From Glomus cerebriforme (taxonomy: Eukaryota > Glomeromycota > Glomeromycetes > Glomerales > Glomeraceae), in the NCBI GenBank assembly GCA_003550305.1, contig QKYT01001275.1, forward strand, positions 4,076-17,690: 13,615 nucleotides of DNA. Direction: 5' to 3'. A program made the position numbers and the translations under genes. Below are positions 1 to 10,306 of this stretch, piece after piece. How positions within the stretch are numbered: position 1 is the stretch's first letter; each line of letters opens with the position of its first letter. Under the pieces are notes generated by a model that saw only the letters and a list, made by a program, of their open reading frames with translations, ran no database searches and was not told the origin of the DNA.

Positions 1-426
1 TACCACATAAAAATTATTTGCCAATTTGTATACTACATTATATTTGCAGAAATATCGAAAAAATTGTACATCAAGATTGACATCGTAATATCAATATATA
101 CTGATAATTTGATTTTAATTTACTCCATTTTGAGAATACCATAAAATAATTGTCTGGTGACCTGATGCACGTCTATATTTATTGATGTACCGAATACCGA
201 TATAGTGTATGATGACGCACTACTGATGTCTCAGAAGTAAATACTTTGTACGATCCAATTAATTGAAAATATATTTGTGCAAAATAATTAAGAATGGAAA
301 ACAACATGAACAATAGTTTATTTATTGTCTAATACATAATATGATTTATTGAATCAATTAAGTCAAAACTATGCATGATTCGTTTTATACAGTACTACAA
401 GAATGAAGAAGTTGTCATCTCTGAGA
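1..426. other. AT-rich intergenic stretch with no gene seen
   Basis: I read all frames and found only short interrupted runs. There is no splice-compatible coding stretch, tRNA-like fold, terminal repeat or tandem repeat that I can support. It lies downstream of the minus-strand gene that ends at 427 or 574, so it may hold that gene's 3' untranslated region. Confidence 0.5.
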
Positions 427-1329
427 TTAAGTTAATTTATTTGATCTTGTTTTCCTTTCTCTTTTTCTGGAAACATTAGTCTGATTTTCTTTATCATTTT
501 CACGTTGTTTCTGGACCCTTTTTGGAGGATTAACTTGATTTTGTTTATTTGTACATGGTTCTGGAGGATTAATTTATACTTGTTCATCTGTACGTGGCTC
601 TGGGGGCTCAACCAGAGAAGAAGAATCTTGTTGTACTTGAGGAGATGGTGGAGAACCATCCTGTAATGCTGGAGACTTTGGAGGAGAATTTCGTGGTGGA
701 ATTCTTGAATTATTTTCTAATTCATTTTTCTTTTTTTTTAAATAATACCCTATTATAAAATAAAATGAGATAATCTCTACTATAAACTAACTAATTATAA
801 ATGAAGTTATTACTTACATTTATTTTGAATCGTGCTAACTAGCATCTTTTTAACAGCGCAATTTCCCACGGTTATAGGAAAGTCAGGAGCCTTTTTTTAA
901 ACTATAATGTAATAATTTTTAGTATACTTCAAAAAAAAAGAAATGACAAGAATTAAAATTTAATATTTACAGAANGAACAATATGTGCAGTTATCGTATG
1001 CTTTTGACTTCTATAATCAGAGTTAAAATCTACATTCGTTTCATAGAGACATTCTTGCATTATCTCCTATTACAAAAATTGATTATTAAAAAAACAATTT
1101 TTATCTTATTAAAAATTAATAAATAGTTATCAAATAAGCAAGCCAGCATTATTTTTTATTTTTTAATCCTATTGTCTCTTGTAAGTTATATTTACTTGTA
1201 GGTTTATATATAGGCCTGAGCTATAATATTAAAATACTAAAGTAATAACGTAAGAATTTTCAATTATAGAATATTTTTATATTTTTACTTTTATACCTCA
1301 GTATTGATTTCAGAAGGTGTTGATTCCAT
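427..1329 (-). CDS. Small four-exon gene, unknown function, with an in-frame stop in its last exon
   Basis: The function is not recognised. Four exons join without breaking the frame: 1329-1297 (starts MESTPSEINTE), 1066-971, 890-818 and 749-574. The introns begin GTATAA, GTAAAT and GTAAGT and end in AG, and the phases match (0, 0, 1). This gives about 125 residues with one unknown at N975. The middle exons read HTITAHIV..APDFPITVGN and then KKMLVSTIQNKWYYLKKKKN, lysine-rich and soluble, with no signal peptide or membrane segment. The last exon is rich in proline and serine and carries a 13-residue repeat. A TAA at 574-576 ends the frame inside that repeat, but the same frame runs on for 48 codons to a TAA at 427-429, ending in a basic stretch (RKRERKTRSNK) like a nuclear localisation signal. 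The stop lies where the next repeat unit has CAA, so this may be a recent nonsense allele. The acceptor at 891-892 is the weakest junction. Confidence 0.55.
523..613 (-). repeat. 39-nt coding tandem repeat, about 2.3 copies
   Basis: Units lie at 523-561 and 562-600, with a partial third at 601-613. On the minus strand each encodes 13 residues of the form [VI][EN]PPEP[RC]T[DN][EK]Q plus two. The period is a multiple of three, so the repeat keeps the frame of the host exon. The second position of the last pair is CAA in one unit and TAA in the other. Confidence 0.75.
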
Positions 1330-1451
1330 TTTTTTAAAAAATTAAAAAAAAAAGTGTGTAAAACACTAAAGATAGGGTGTATTTATATCTTAAATGTGAT
1401 GGCAGTGATGCGTTATTTTTATTGATCATGAAATACCATTTATAGTTAGTA

Positions 1452-4400
1452 TCAATGTCCAATATTTTCCCAATTAAAATCATCAAATGCATTTTCTTTA
1501 TCAATTATATAATATCTATTATCTATTTTAGCAAAACCTATACAATGATCTATACATCTTACATCAATAAATTCTTTTGATCTGTACTGAGTAAAATACT
1601 TACATCCATATTCATCATCCATATTCTTTGATGTTAACTGAATATAGGCTAACATGTAAACTTAATGGTTGAACTCATGTACAAGATAATAATTTACTAT
1701 TCTGTAAATGTTTATTATGGCGAGTTGAGAAGGTACATTTGGTCTGTGAGCAACTTTATCTATTGTACATCTTATTTAAAATATTTACAAAAATATATAA
1801 AATCAAAAATTAAAATGCAATCTTATCCCAACAGTGAAAATATTGTGTGAGAGATACTACAATTAAAGTATTACAATCACAAGGAAGAGAAATTAATATA
1901 GAGAATTAAGATAATGGAAGATAGGAGAAAGATATCAGAGACCAGGTGATGTAGGACATGTGAGACTTAAGGAAGATAGTATAGTGTTGGGTAGAGAAGG
2001 TNATCAAGCTAATAAAATACAGTAATTTTTGCCTAGCTTCTATACCTCACCAATCTCTAAACTGTTTCTATTAAAATAACAATAATAATAAAAAAATTGA
2101 TGAAAAAGATTAAATTCTTTACCTGAACACAATAGTTATTTCTTGCAATCTTATTATTTCTTTTTATCCAACAGCTGCTAATGTATTGTCCATCTGAAGT
2201 TCTTAGTCTTCCATATTTTACACCATAATTATTAACCTCCTAAAAAAAATAATCATTATTGTTGTAATGATTAAATAAATCAAATCAAATTTTTATATTA
2301 CCTTTTCTGCATCATAATTTATATTTCTTGATCNCTCGTAAAATTTAATCAGATGTTTGTATTCTTGGCTAGACAAAGAATATTGTGTAGAGGGTGAGTA
2401 AAATTCCTCTTCATACTCTTCAGTACTAAAGACTCGTTCTTTACTCCATTGTTTTGGTGGATTTTCTTTGAAAATAGCTTTTGATATAGAAAAAAAAGGT
2501 AACATATAAAATTGCTATAACAAAATAAGCGTGTTTGCTAGATTACTATAAGGCTTGATCTTTGATTTAATGAGTGGTTGTAATATGCTGCACATCTTTT
2601 CCATAGGAAACTGCCAATGGGTCTAACTAGGACCACAATATTTAATAGAGTCCACTACATGTAAGAGGTAATGGAAAGTAATCTTACATGCTGCTAAACA
2701 TTGGTTATTGTTCTGATAATACTCTCTAAAATAAATAATCATTATTAATTATTTATATATAATTATAAATTATAAAGCAGAAATCATTATCTTTTATAAT
2801 AATCTGAAAATTTTTTAAGTAAAATTTGTACATTATCAATTTGTTCTTTAGATATTTCAGGTTTTAAACAAAGCTTTACAACCTTTACAAAGTTTGCCCA
2901 TCCTTGAAGATGCCTATTATATAATAAAAAATAAAATTTACTTTTTGATTAGTTAAAAAATTTAAAAATGTGTTAATTCAACTTTTACTTTTTATTAAAA
3001 TACCTTTTATCCAGATACATCTTTAATAATGGTAATGAAAATAAAATTATCCAATTTCTTCATTCTACCACTTTGTAACCATTATGATATTTAAATATGT
3101 TATGTGGAGAGTGATCAATTTCAATAGGCATATCTTTTTTTAATTTTTCCATTTGTATGCCAATACTTTCCCACTGTGATTTTGATAACTCATAATCACT
3201 AGACAATAATAGATTGTTATTAAAAAATTTTTCACTCCAATATGCATATATTGACGGTGTCACATTCTTGAAGAATAAATGCATTATATCTGTTGAGAAA
3301 GACCACGAAAATAATAATGTTTTTAATTTTAACAATTCACTGGACCCTTTAATTCCTGTATAGTAAAGTCATAATAATCAATATAGGATCCATTTGTAAC
3401 ATATAATTTTTTCTTTGAGAAAACCATACCTGTTTCTCTGATCATTTCATCTTTTCAATTTTTATTTGTTTCTTCTTCAATTAATTTTCCTATATTGATT
3501 ATATCATTGTGATTTCTTATATTATAAACTATAGATGATGGATAGTATATATGTTTGTTAACCTGATTGCTGATTCCTTTTAATATGCAAAAGTGGCAGG
3601 CTTTATACGAATTATGTCCTAAAATTTTAAACTTTTGCTCAACGCTGGGATGTCACCCATCCATATTAATAAATATGCATGTAAAATAAAAGGTTCATCC
3701 GTTCGTTCATCTATACAAGGAACTCCTTCTATAAATATTTAATAAAACAAAATTTCAAAATTAAAGAAAGTAAATTTATTAAATTTTAATATTAGCTTTA
3801 CCTTNAAGTTCCTGCAATTCTTTTACAAGAGGATATAAAGTTCTTTGGTGAATAAGGACCTGGTATTATCATTGTTACCAATAAATTTTCCTTTTTTTAC
3901 ATGAATAAAAGGATGAAGATTATTATTTATTAATAAGATGATTCAACAATCATCAGTCCGTTGTTCAAAGATCTGATATTCATCACATGTCCCAGATAGT
4001 GCAATATCCAGTTTATCTTTAAAAAAACCCCTTTGTAATAAATTCTTATATAACCAATTGAAAAGAAACATATTTTTATATTAATGACCTTTTTTTAAAA
4101 AAAAAATTTACTTTATAGTAATTAAATTATACTCACAATCCATCAAAGATATTAGCATATTTTTCCTCCTCTTCTTTGTTTTGGAAATAAGTACTTCTAT
4201 ATTGTAATTCTTCGGCTCTTTCTTTATTCTTGTATTAAATTATTAGGCATTCTTTTACCAAAAAAAAATGTTGTATTTACAGGTTTGCCATTATCATCAA
4301 ATCTGTTTTCATCACAAATAGNACAACTGGCTAAATTTTCATATGATGATGTAAATGCAATACAACTGTTTTTGCAAGTATCGTATCTATAAGGTTCAAA

Positions 4401-5285
4401 AGGAATTATGCTATTAATTTTTTTTTTCAACTTATAGATTGTTAAATTAGAATTAACATTATCAAGTATTTTGTTAAATGTGATGTCAGATATTGAATGA
4501 AGTACTTTTGTATGTAAAAGACGTAAANCTTGAATCAATTCATCTAAAATAAATAAATATTATTATTCTATCAAAATTAAAATCAATAAATATAGTATTA
4601 ACTGTACCATCGCTTATGTTTGTCATTTCAGATTCCTCAAATTCTTTATCATCATCTGTTAATTCATCATTCTCTTCAGAAATATATGCACTTGTTTTTG
4701 AACAATTACTTTCAGTTTCTATGTCTCCTTTATCATCATNATAATCTTTGTTATCAAGACTTTNCCTATCACTATTCCTATCATAATCTTCGTTATTAAG
4801 ACTTGGATTACCATTATTATAATCTTCGTTGTCAAGAAATGGCTTATCTCTATCATCATAATCATAATCTTCTGATCCATAATTAACATGATTTAAGTCT
4901 TTAGGAACATGATCGTTATATGAAACATTACTTCTTGAACTTGTATCTGATTTATCCGATTTATCATTGTCGAACTTTCTTTTTTCAGCTATATTACAAC
5001 TTGAAATTGATTCACTATCGCTTTTTGTTTCTGATCCACTTTCTGATTCAGATCCATTAATTTTTTCAATATTTTCTTTTTTTCTTTTTTTTGATATTTT
5101 TTAAGAGTTTTTTTAGTAGACAACCACTTTTCGTTACTATCTTTAGAATTTATTTTACAAATACAACAAAAACAAAAAAATGGCATATTTGATGTTTTTT
5201 AAAAGTTTTTTTTAGTAGACAACTACTTTCCATTACTATCTTTAGAATTTATTTTACAGATACAATAAGAACAAAAAAATGGCAT
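1452..5285 (-). pseudogene. CACTA/EnSpm-like transposase, nine exons, decayed
   Basis: Exons, in order on the minus strand, are approximately 5285-4608, 4543-4137, 4075-3802, 3728-3430, 3355-3004, 2913-2791, 2725-2302, 2239-2123 and 2067-1452. Most junctions are GT..AG and phase-consistent (for example ETG|IKG across 3430/3355). Exon 1 has a finger-like head (MPFFCFCCICK) and then a Ser/Asp/Glu-rich linker. Later exons carry CKNSCIAF with paired cysteines, KDKLDIALSGTCDEYQIF, GHNSYKACHFC, STDIMHLFFKNVTP, FHYLLHVVDSIKY..WQFPMEKMC (like DUF4218 of plant and fungal CACTA elements) and a C-terminal EFIDVRC..YYIIDKEN. In-frame stops sit at 3943-3945, 3060-3062 and 2623-2625, and there are frameshifts near 3890, 3830 and 3620. 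The intron donor at 2790 reads AT instead of GT. I found no CACTA/TAGTG terminal pair. Family assignment is from remembered motifs. It is not functional as it stands. Confidence 0.8.
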
Positions 5286-5288
5286 ATT
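5104..5288 (-). repeat. 99-bp tandem duplication covering the transposase start codon
   Basis: Two copies, about 5104-5189 and 5203-5288, are offset by 99 bp and match closely. Each contains ATG followed by codons for MPFFC..CICKINSKDSN. The upstream copy has a stop where the downstream copy has Trp (KWLST), so ATG at 5186 is the better start. The finger head therefore exists twice, once already broken. Confidence 0.8.
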
Positions 5289-5289
5289 G

Positions 5290-5764
5290 AAATGTGAGAA
5301 TTTATAACCATTTTTATAAATCAGCCATATAGTTTGTATTACATGATTAGTCAGCATACAAATATAGAGATTGTGTATCATAAATCATTTCTAGAGACAA
5401 TGATATTCAACAGTATTGTTCAAAGCCACAACGGTTCATACAAATTGTGTTATGAGTAACGCTCGTACATAATGACTGAAAATATTGGAATTGTTAATTT
5501 TTCAACAATAGCTTTATATAGAAAATATCAAAATATTGTCACGATAATCAATATAAGAATATATTTAGTATGATTTACATATAAATATTAATGTACTTAA
5601 ATTATTATTAAATTATTTAAAGAATATATTCTGTGTTTGATCAGAATATTTTACGAAACTATTAATATTATAATTCAAAAATTAAGTATATTTTTTGTAT
5701 AATTTAAAATAATTTATTATTATCAAATTTTATTTAAATAAACCGTCTTTTTAATTTTTAGTAT
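5290..5764. other. AT-rich spacer between divergent pseudogenes
   Basis: No coding frame, RNA gene or clear repeat is visible here. The stretch separates the minus-strand transposase start from the plus-strand kinase-like remnant and would hold any promoters of the two. AT runs are dense and I can name no specific site. Confidence 0.45.
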
Positions 5765-6313
5765 ATTTTAAGAATATTATTGCTGTATAAAGATATTTTA
5801 ACCATAAAACTAGAACATTTTAAGAATTTAGATTTTTTATAGGGTAGTAGTAAAACGCTTCTATATGAATTTTGTGATAATACAATTGCTTTGAAGAGTG
5901 TAGACATATCAAAGACCCCATCATATATCCTAGAAAAAATGCAAAAAGAAGTTGAGATTTATAAAGATCTAGCTGATATTCAAGGCAAGTATATCTCAAA
6001 GTTAATCTGTTATGGGAATTATGGGGGAAGTATGAGCTTTGTTATCAATATGACTATTATCAGCACTTTATTAAGTGAGCAAAAAATAAAGAAATGGCAA
6101 AAGATAAGGGTTATTAAGGGATTAGAAGTGATCCACAAGCATGGCATTCTTTATAATGACATTTGGGAGGAAAACATCTTAATTAATGATAATGATGACA
6201 TCTACCTGATTGATTTTGAGATGGCAAGTCAGGAGGATATAAAAAGGAAGAGAAAGCTTTTTGACGAGGAATAGCTCAAATTATTTCAATTGCTAGATAG
6301 ATATATTGTGTAA
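5765..6313 (+). pseudogene. Short protein-kinase-like remnant
   Basis: An open frame runs from about 5765, passes a TAG at 5840-5842, and continues GSSKTLLYEFCDNTIALKSV to a TAG at 6272-6274. After that it reads on for 12 codons to TAA at 6311-6313. Visible kinase features in order are a damaged glycine loop (GSSKTLLYEF), the ATP lysine in IALK, a helix-C glutamate (QKEVEIYKDL), a catalytic loop IHKHGILYNDIWEENILI with the Asp and Asn kept, and a metal-binding motif DFE instead of DFG. It stops soon after DFx, so the C-lobe is minimal, as in Bud32-like kinases or in the kinase-like proteins common in Rhizophagus. The histidine normally before the catalytic Asp is Tyr here. An AG at 5841-5842 could instead be a splice acceptor, which would remove the first stop. 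The downstream TAG most simply replaces CAG. Probably inactive. Confidence 0.7.
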
Positions 6314-6608
6314 GAATCTGTTATTTCATAAGTTCCTATTTTTTGCAATCTTAGTTTTCTTATCATTAATAAACATGCATTTTATAGACATCCCATAAAG
6401 ATCATGGGACAAATTTTCAAGTTGTGTAAATGTCAGATAGTTAAACTGTAGGAATAGATATTAGTATAGACATCATGTATCACAAGTGCAATCCCAAACA
6501 TTTGTATTTATTTTTCACATATATTAATAAAAATTTTCTTGGCAAAAGTAATCTGCATTTCAAATTGGAACAGATACGTGATCTTTTATTATTTAATTTG
6601 AATATTTA
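6314..6608 (+). other. Spacer with a possible poly(A) signal
   Basis: No gene is seen. AATAAA near 6367 could serve the kinase-like remnant. A 6-bp inverted pair (TCCCAT / ATGGGA) near 6391-6411 is the only other structure noticed. The following coiled-coil frame becomes open at about 6609, just after a TTTAG that could be a splice acceptor. Confidence 0.35.
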
Positions 6609-8064
6609 GTGTACTAAACAAGTGTTATCAAGTACAATCTATTGATTCATTAAGAGAGGTAAATGCTAGGCTCTTAATTGAAATTTCTGAACTCAGGAGA
6701 AAGTTTGCAGAGGTTGAGACTGAGAATGCAAAGCTGAAGCAGATTATTGAGGAAATGCAAGGTGTGATGCTAGAGTTGAGGAATTAGAGCAAAAAAATAT
6801 GGAGCTTGAAGCCAGACTTATGATAGTGGAATAGGATTCCTTGGTAGTGGATGATCAGCTATATAATGAAGCAATATCAAAGAGATTTGTAAAGCAAACT
6901 AGCTTTGTGATAGATCAGCAAAATAATGATGATGCCAAGATATCAGAGAAAAAGAAGATGAATGCTTTCTTGGTTGAGATAAATAAGAAAAGTATTAGTG
7001 ATAAAATTAAAGAGAGCAGGCAAGAAAAAAAGATTCAGAATAAGATGATTGCCAAAGACTCATCCTCTATTACTTCAGACTTGACTTACTATGAGGAGGA
7101 TTTCTCCATAATTAGTACTGAACTTGTAACTCTTTCAGAACAGGTAGTCAAAGAATCGATTCTGGCCTGTAAGTCAATTACCTCTGGTAACAAATCATCT
7201 GCTGGAACATCACCAGTAAAATTATCTATGGTGAACAAACAGACTTTAACTTTTGAGAACACAGAGACAGAATGTCAAAAAATTCCTTATAATCAAAAAG
7301 TGGAGCAAGATTTGAGAAGGGAGCTATCCTTCACTAAAGTTGATAATGGTAATATTAATAAGACATTTGATATTCAGATTTCTGAACTCTCTTTAGAAGC
7401 AATTCTGATAGAATCTAGTAAAGTTATAGTACAGAATATAGTTGATCTATTTAGAGTAGCAATGAAGCTTAGACATAAGAAGATTTTATGCTGGTATTGT
7501 TACTATAAGGCATATGAGGATCGAGTCAGGAATGTTAAGTCTAAGAATGGTGTTGATGACAAATCAGCAAGAATATTGGTGTATAGTGAAATCAAATTTC
7601 TTCTTCCTAACATTACTGATGTAAACTTGTGTAAAATAACTTTCAGAACTAAAAAAATCTATACATTGTTTGATGGGATAGGAATAAATAGAATCCAAAT
7701 AATTAAGCTGTAATGCAAGTGCCATCTCAAATTTATATGATAATCAGATCCAGAATATTATAAATGATTTTTCCAAAAAAGCTACTAATACAGATGATAT
7801 AGGTTATGAAGACTCCGTTTCAAATTGGAATGGACACATGACTTCAAAAACCAATAAGACTGAGATACAAGCGAATCCTTTGGGAGTAAATATATTGGCA
7901 AATGTATTATCTGCATTCCAATCTAAGCCAACTTATGACTGATCCTATTTTTGCAACAAAACATTGGATCAATATCCTACTTTATATAGAAAATTTAGTA
8001 GTGAAATTTTGATTATTATGGCATTACTGATGAGATATCATGCAGGTCTTAAGAGAGACTATTT
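6609..8064 (+). pseudogene. Coiled-coil protein gene, 5' and central part, interrupted by a hAT element
   Basis: The frame opens near 6609 with no ATG that I can defend, possibly at a splice acceptor. It encodes a heptad-rich helix (SLREVNARLLIEISELRRKF, then ENAKLKQIIEE). A one-base deletion near 6762 shifts the frame, which then reads DARVEELEQKNMELEARL to a TAG at 6832-6834 in a position expected to be Gln. The longest intact piece, 6841-7713, has 290 codons: a Ser/Thr/Lys-rich middle, then a conserved-looking block (KILCWYCYYKAYEDRV, ITDVNLCKITFRTKKIYTLF). Another frameshift at about 7700 continues with SCNASAISNLYDNQIQNIIN, a TGA near 7940, then LDQYPTLYRKFSSE and FDYYGITDE in a third frame. 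The 3' end lies beyond the transposon at 10299. I know this as a large Rhizophagus family without an assigned function. Broken beyond expression as a full protein. Confidence 0.7.
8057..8064 (+). repeat. Left target-site duplication of the hAT element
   Basis: GACTATTT lies immediately before the left terminal repeat. The right copy at 10299-10306 is GACCATTT, 7 of 8 identical. Eight-bp duplications are the hallmark of hAT insertions. Confidence 0.85.
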
Positions 8065-8076
8065 CAGGAACGATGA
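8065..8076 (+). repeat. Left terminal inverted repeat of the hAT element
   Basis: CAGGAACGATGA pairs with the right end (10287-10298) at 11 of 12 positions. The start CAGG agrees with many hAT termini. Confidence 0.85.
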
Positions 8077-8267
8077 TTTTATGTGATCACATAATATCAC
8101 ATAAAATAAATAATTATGTGATAAATACATAATTTGAATTTTGTGCAACATAATATCACATAATTTCAGTTTGTCTTATGATTTAACGCATAATCTACAG
8201 TTAAGAAGGAAATAATGATTATCTTTTAAATCAATACTCCTATCTATTTTTTTTTCATACTTTTACT

Positions 8268-10116
8268 ATGCCAAAACGAACAAGAAATTACAAAAATGTA
8301 TCAGTTTATATAAGATGTAATGAATATGATGGCACTTTTTTTGTTGATGATAAAGTACTTTTTTTGTAATTATTGTAATGTTTCTATATAATGGAAACAA
8401 AAATCTACTGTAAATAATCATTGTAATAGTCAAAAACACATATCAAATATGAAAATTCACGAAAAGCAAAATAAAACATAGCAGCTTACTCTTGCTTCTA
8501 TTCAAGCAGCAGCTGATCTAAAAAAACAAGTTATTGAAGACCTCATAGAAGCATTTGCAATAGCAGATATTCCTCTTGAAAAGGTTAATTCTTTACTTCT
8601 ATTTTTTAAAAAGCATGTTAAAAATGGAGGTTCTATTCCCCAAGCTCCAACCTTAAGACAAATTTATTTACCTAATATTTTTGAAAGGCATCATCAGTCT
8701 CTTAAATCATTTTTTGATTCAAACCAGTGGCAATTATTATGGATGAAATGACTGATGATTGTGCTAGAAGTGTAATAAACACACTTTTTGCGTATCAAAA
8801 TAAAATAAAATTAGTTTCTGTTGATTTTCTTGAGAGAGTGAATAACATTACAATTGGACAAACCCTTATGACAATACTTACTTTTTATAACATATCCTTT
8901 AATTTACCTCACTTGTTTCTCTCAGATTCTGCAGCATACATGAAGAAATGTTATAGAGAAGTCTTATTGCCTTTAATGCCGTAACTAATCCATGTGCCTT
9001 GTTGCGCGCATATTATAAATCTTATTGGGTAGACAGTTTAATATTTTTTTTTAAAAAAATCTTTTTATGTAAAATAAAAAATAAAATAAATAAGGTTTAA
9101 CTGATATATTAAATAATTAATATTTAGAGATACATGGAGAACATTACTGGAGTTTGCTATCTTAAAAAATTTTCTAGACAAAACTAAAGAGGTCTTTGTT
9201 AGTTCTCCTGCTTGAAGAGATCAATATTTAACACATTTGAAAATGCATGAAATTCCTTCACCATGTAAAATCCCTTTATACAATAAAACACGTTAGAATT
9301 CTTGGTTCTGAATGGTATTTTATGTAAAAGAACATATTGTTTATTGGCCCTCCTTTTTTAAAGAAGAATATGAAAATGACAAAAGACATAATACTTTAAA
9401 ATTTATTAGTTCATTCTTACAAAATGAACAAAAGTTAGGTACAATTATAATTTACCTTAATTTTATTTCTTTTTATGCCAATGAATTTGTTCAAGACCTT
9501 GATTTTTTTCAGCAATCAAAAAAACCTGTTATTCCTTTTACAGAATTACGACTTCAGCAACTTACTTCTTATATTGAAGTTAACAGGGGGTTTGTCTAAT
9601 TTTAGCTCTTTGGAAAATTTAATTGTTCAACTTAGATTTAATCCAGAAGAATTTTATGTTATTTTTCGGTTAGCATTTGAAGCAACTTATAGTAAATTTG
9701 CTGCACATATTCCCAATCACCCAGCCCGACGCCTCTTTTATTCATGCTAAGTCTTTGATCCTAAATATATTTATACTGGAAATATTTCACGAAGGGATAT
9801 TCGGCAATATAATGCAATTCATAAATTTGCTAATCCATCGGATGAGTTGTTAAGGGAATGGGAAATTTGTTGCGGACTAGGTAACAGCGAAATTCTTGGT
9901 AAAATTGAATTAAATCAATATTGGTTAAATAAGGTGATACAATTACTGATCCTTTCCAAAATCACTTTAGAATATATTTGGCTTCCAATATCAAGTTGTA
10001 GTATTGAGCGAAGTTTCTCTATGTATAATTCTCTTTTAGATAGTAACTGTCAAAATTTATCACAGAATTCTCCTAAAAAACTAAATATGATATACTTTAA
10101 TGGTATTAAAACTTAA
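8268..10116 (+). pseudogene. hAT transposase, two exons, decayed
   Basis: ATG at 8268 starts MPKRTRNYKN. After a frameshift near 8366 a BED-type finger follows (C-x2-C in FCNYCN, histidines in NNHCNSQKHISN). The catalytic region reads AIIMDEMTDDCARSVINTLF (first Asp) and FLSDSAAYMKKC (second Asp), then HVPCCAHIINLIG. An intron at 9029-9127 (GTAGAC..TTTAG, 99 nt) joins LIG to DTWRTLLEF. Next come the hAT R-W region (KTR, stop, NSW) and the C-terminal dimerisation block YIWLPISSCSIERSFSMYNS with the third catalytic acidic residue, ending at TAA 10114-10116. In-frame stops sit at 8982-8984, 9213-9215, 9294-9296, 9309-9311 and 9748-9750, with frameshifts near 8715 and 9580. Every one of those five stops is one C-to-T or G-to-A step from the residue I expect in the family. 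Inactive. Confidence 0.9.
9029..9127 (+). other. Intron in the hAT transposase gene
   Basis: The donor is GTAGAC after ATTGG and the acceptor is TATTTAG before AGATACATGG. Splicing gives Ile-Gly-Asp-Thr-Trp in frame between two stretches that match the transposase family. The interior is T- and A-rich with no open frame. Confidence 0.75.
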
Positions 10117-10286
10117 TTTTTAATAAAAAAATAAAAGAAATTTTAAAGAAATTTTAATTAAATAATTTCGAATAATAATATATTTTTCACAAATAATATC
10201 ACATAACATGAGAATTTTTGAAAAAAATCACATCATATTTTTTAATTTTAGCACATAAATAATTTATGTATAAGCACATCATAATT

Positions 10287-10298
10287 TCATCGTCCCTG
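10287..10298 (-). repeat. Right terminal inverted repeat of the hAT element
   Basis: Read on the minus strand it is CAGGGACGATGA, differing from the left end at one base. GACCATTT follows at once. Confidence 0.85.
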
Positions 10299-10306
10299 GA
10301 CCATTT
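10299..10306 (+). repeat. Right target-site duplication of the hAT element
   Basis: GACCATTT, one transition away from the left copy GACTATTT at 8057-8064. The mismatch fits an old insertion. Confidence 0.85.

Larger units (their letters stand above)
8065..10298 (+). mobile_element. Complete hAT-superfamily DNA transposon, 2,234 bp
   Basis: The ends are 12-bp inverted repeats: CAGGAACGATGA at 8065-8076 and the complement of CAGGGACGATGA at 10287-10298 (one mismatch). The element is flanked by GACTATTT and GACCATTT. It holds one plus-strand transposase gene (8268-10116) with about 200 bp of AT-rich subterminal DNA on each side. Those flanks contain three direct copies of ATAATATCACATAA, at 8091-8104, 8151-8164 and 10193-10206, plausibly transposase-binding repeats. 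Taking out the element plus one target copy rejoins the host gene so that GACTATTTGCCTATTATGG becomes continuous. The transposase is broken, so the element cannot move by itself, but both ends look usable by a related transposase. Confidence 0.93.

Noticed and set aside
432..659. Minus-strand 75-codon frame with repeated QINKIKLILQ
   Set aside because: It is a shifted reading of the proline-rich repeat exon. The spliced frame with PPEP repeats joins upstream exons in phase, this one does not.
1364..1368. CACTA at the downstream edge of the CACTA-like transposase as a terminal repeat
   Set aside because: No matching TAGTG-ended inverted copy was found beyond 5285, and a 5-mer occurs by chance in AT-rich DNA.
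1665..1850. Plus-strand 61-codon open frame
   Set aside because: It lies opposite the C-terminal exon of the minus-strand transposase, which explains it. Its own composition is random-looking.
8065..10298. Retroelement instead of a DNA transposon
   Set aside because: The ends are short inverted repeats with 8-bp target copies, and the protein has hAT motifs. There is no reverse transcriptase or poly(A) tail.
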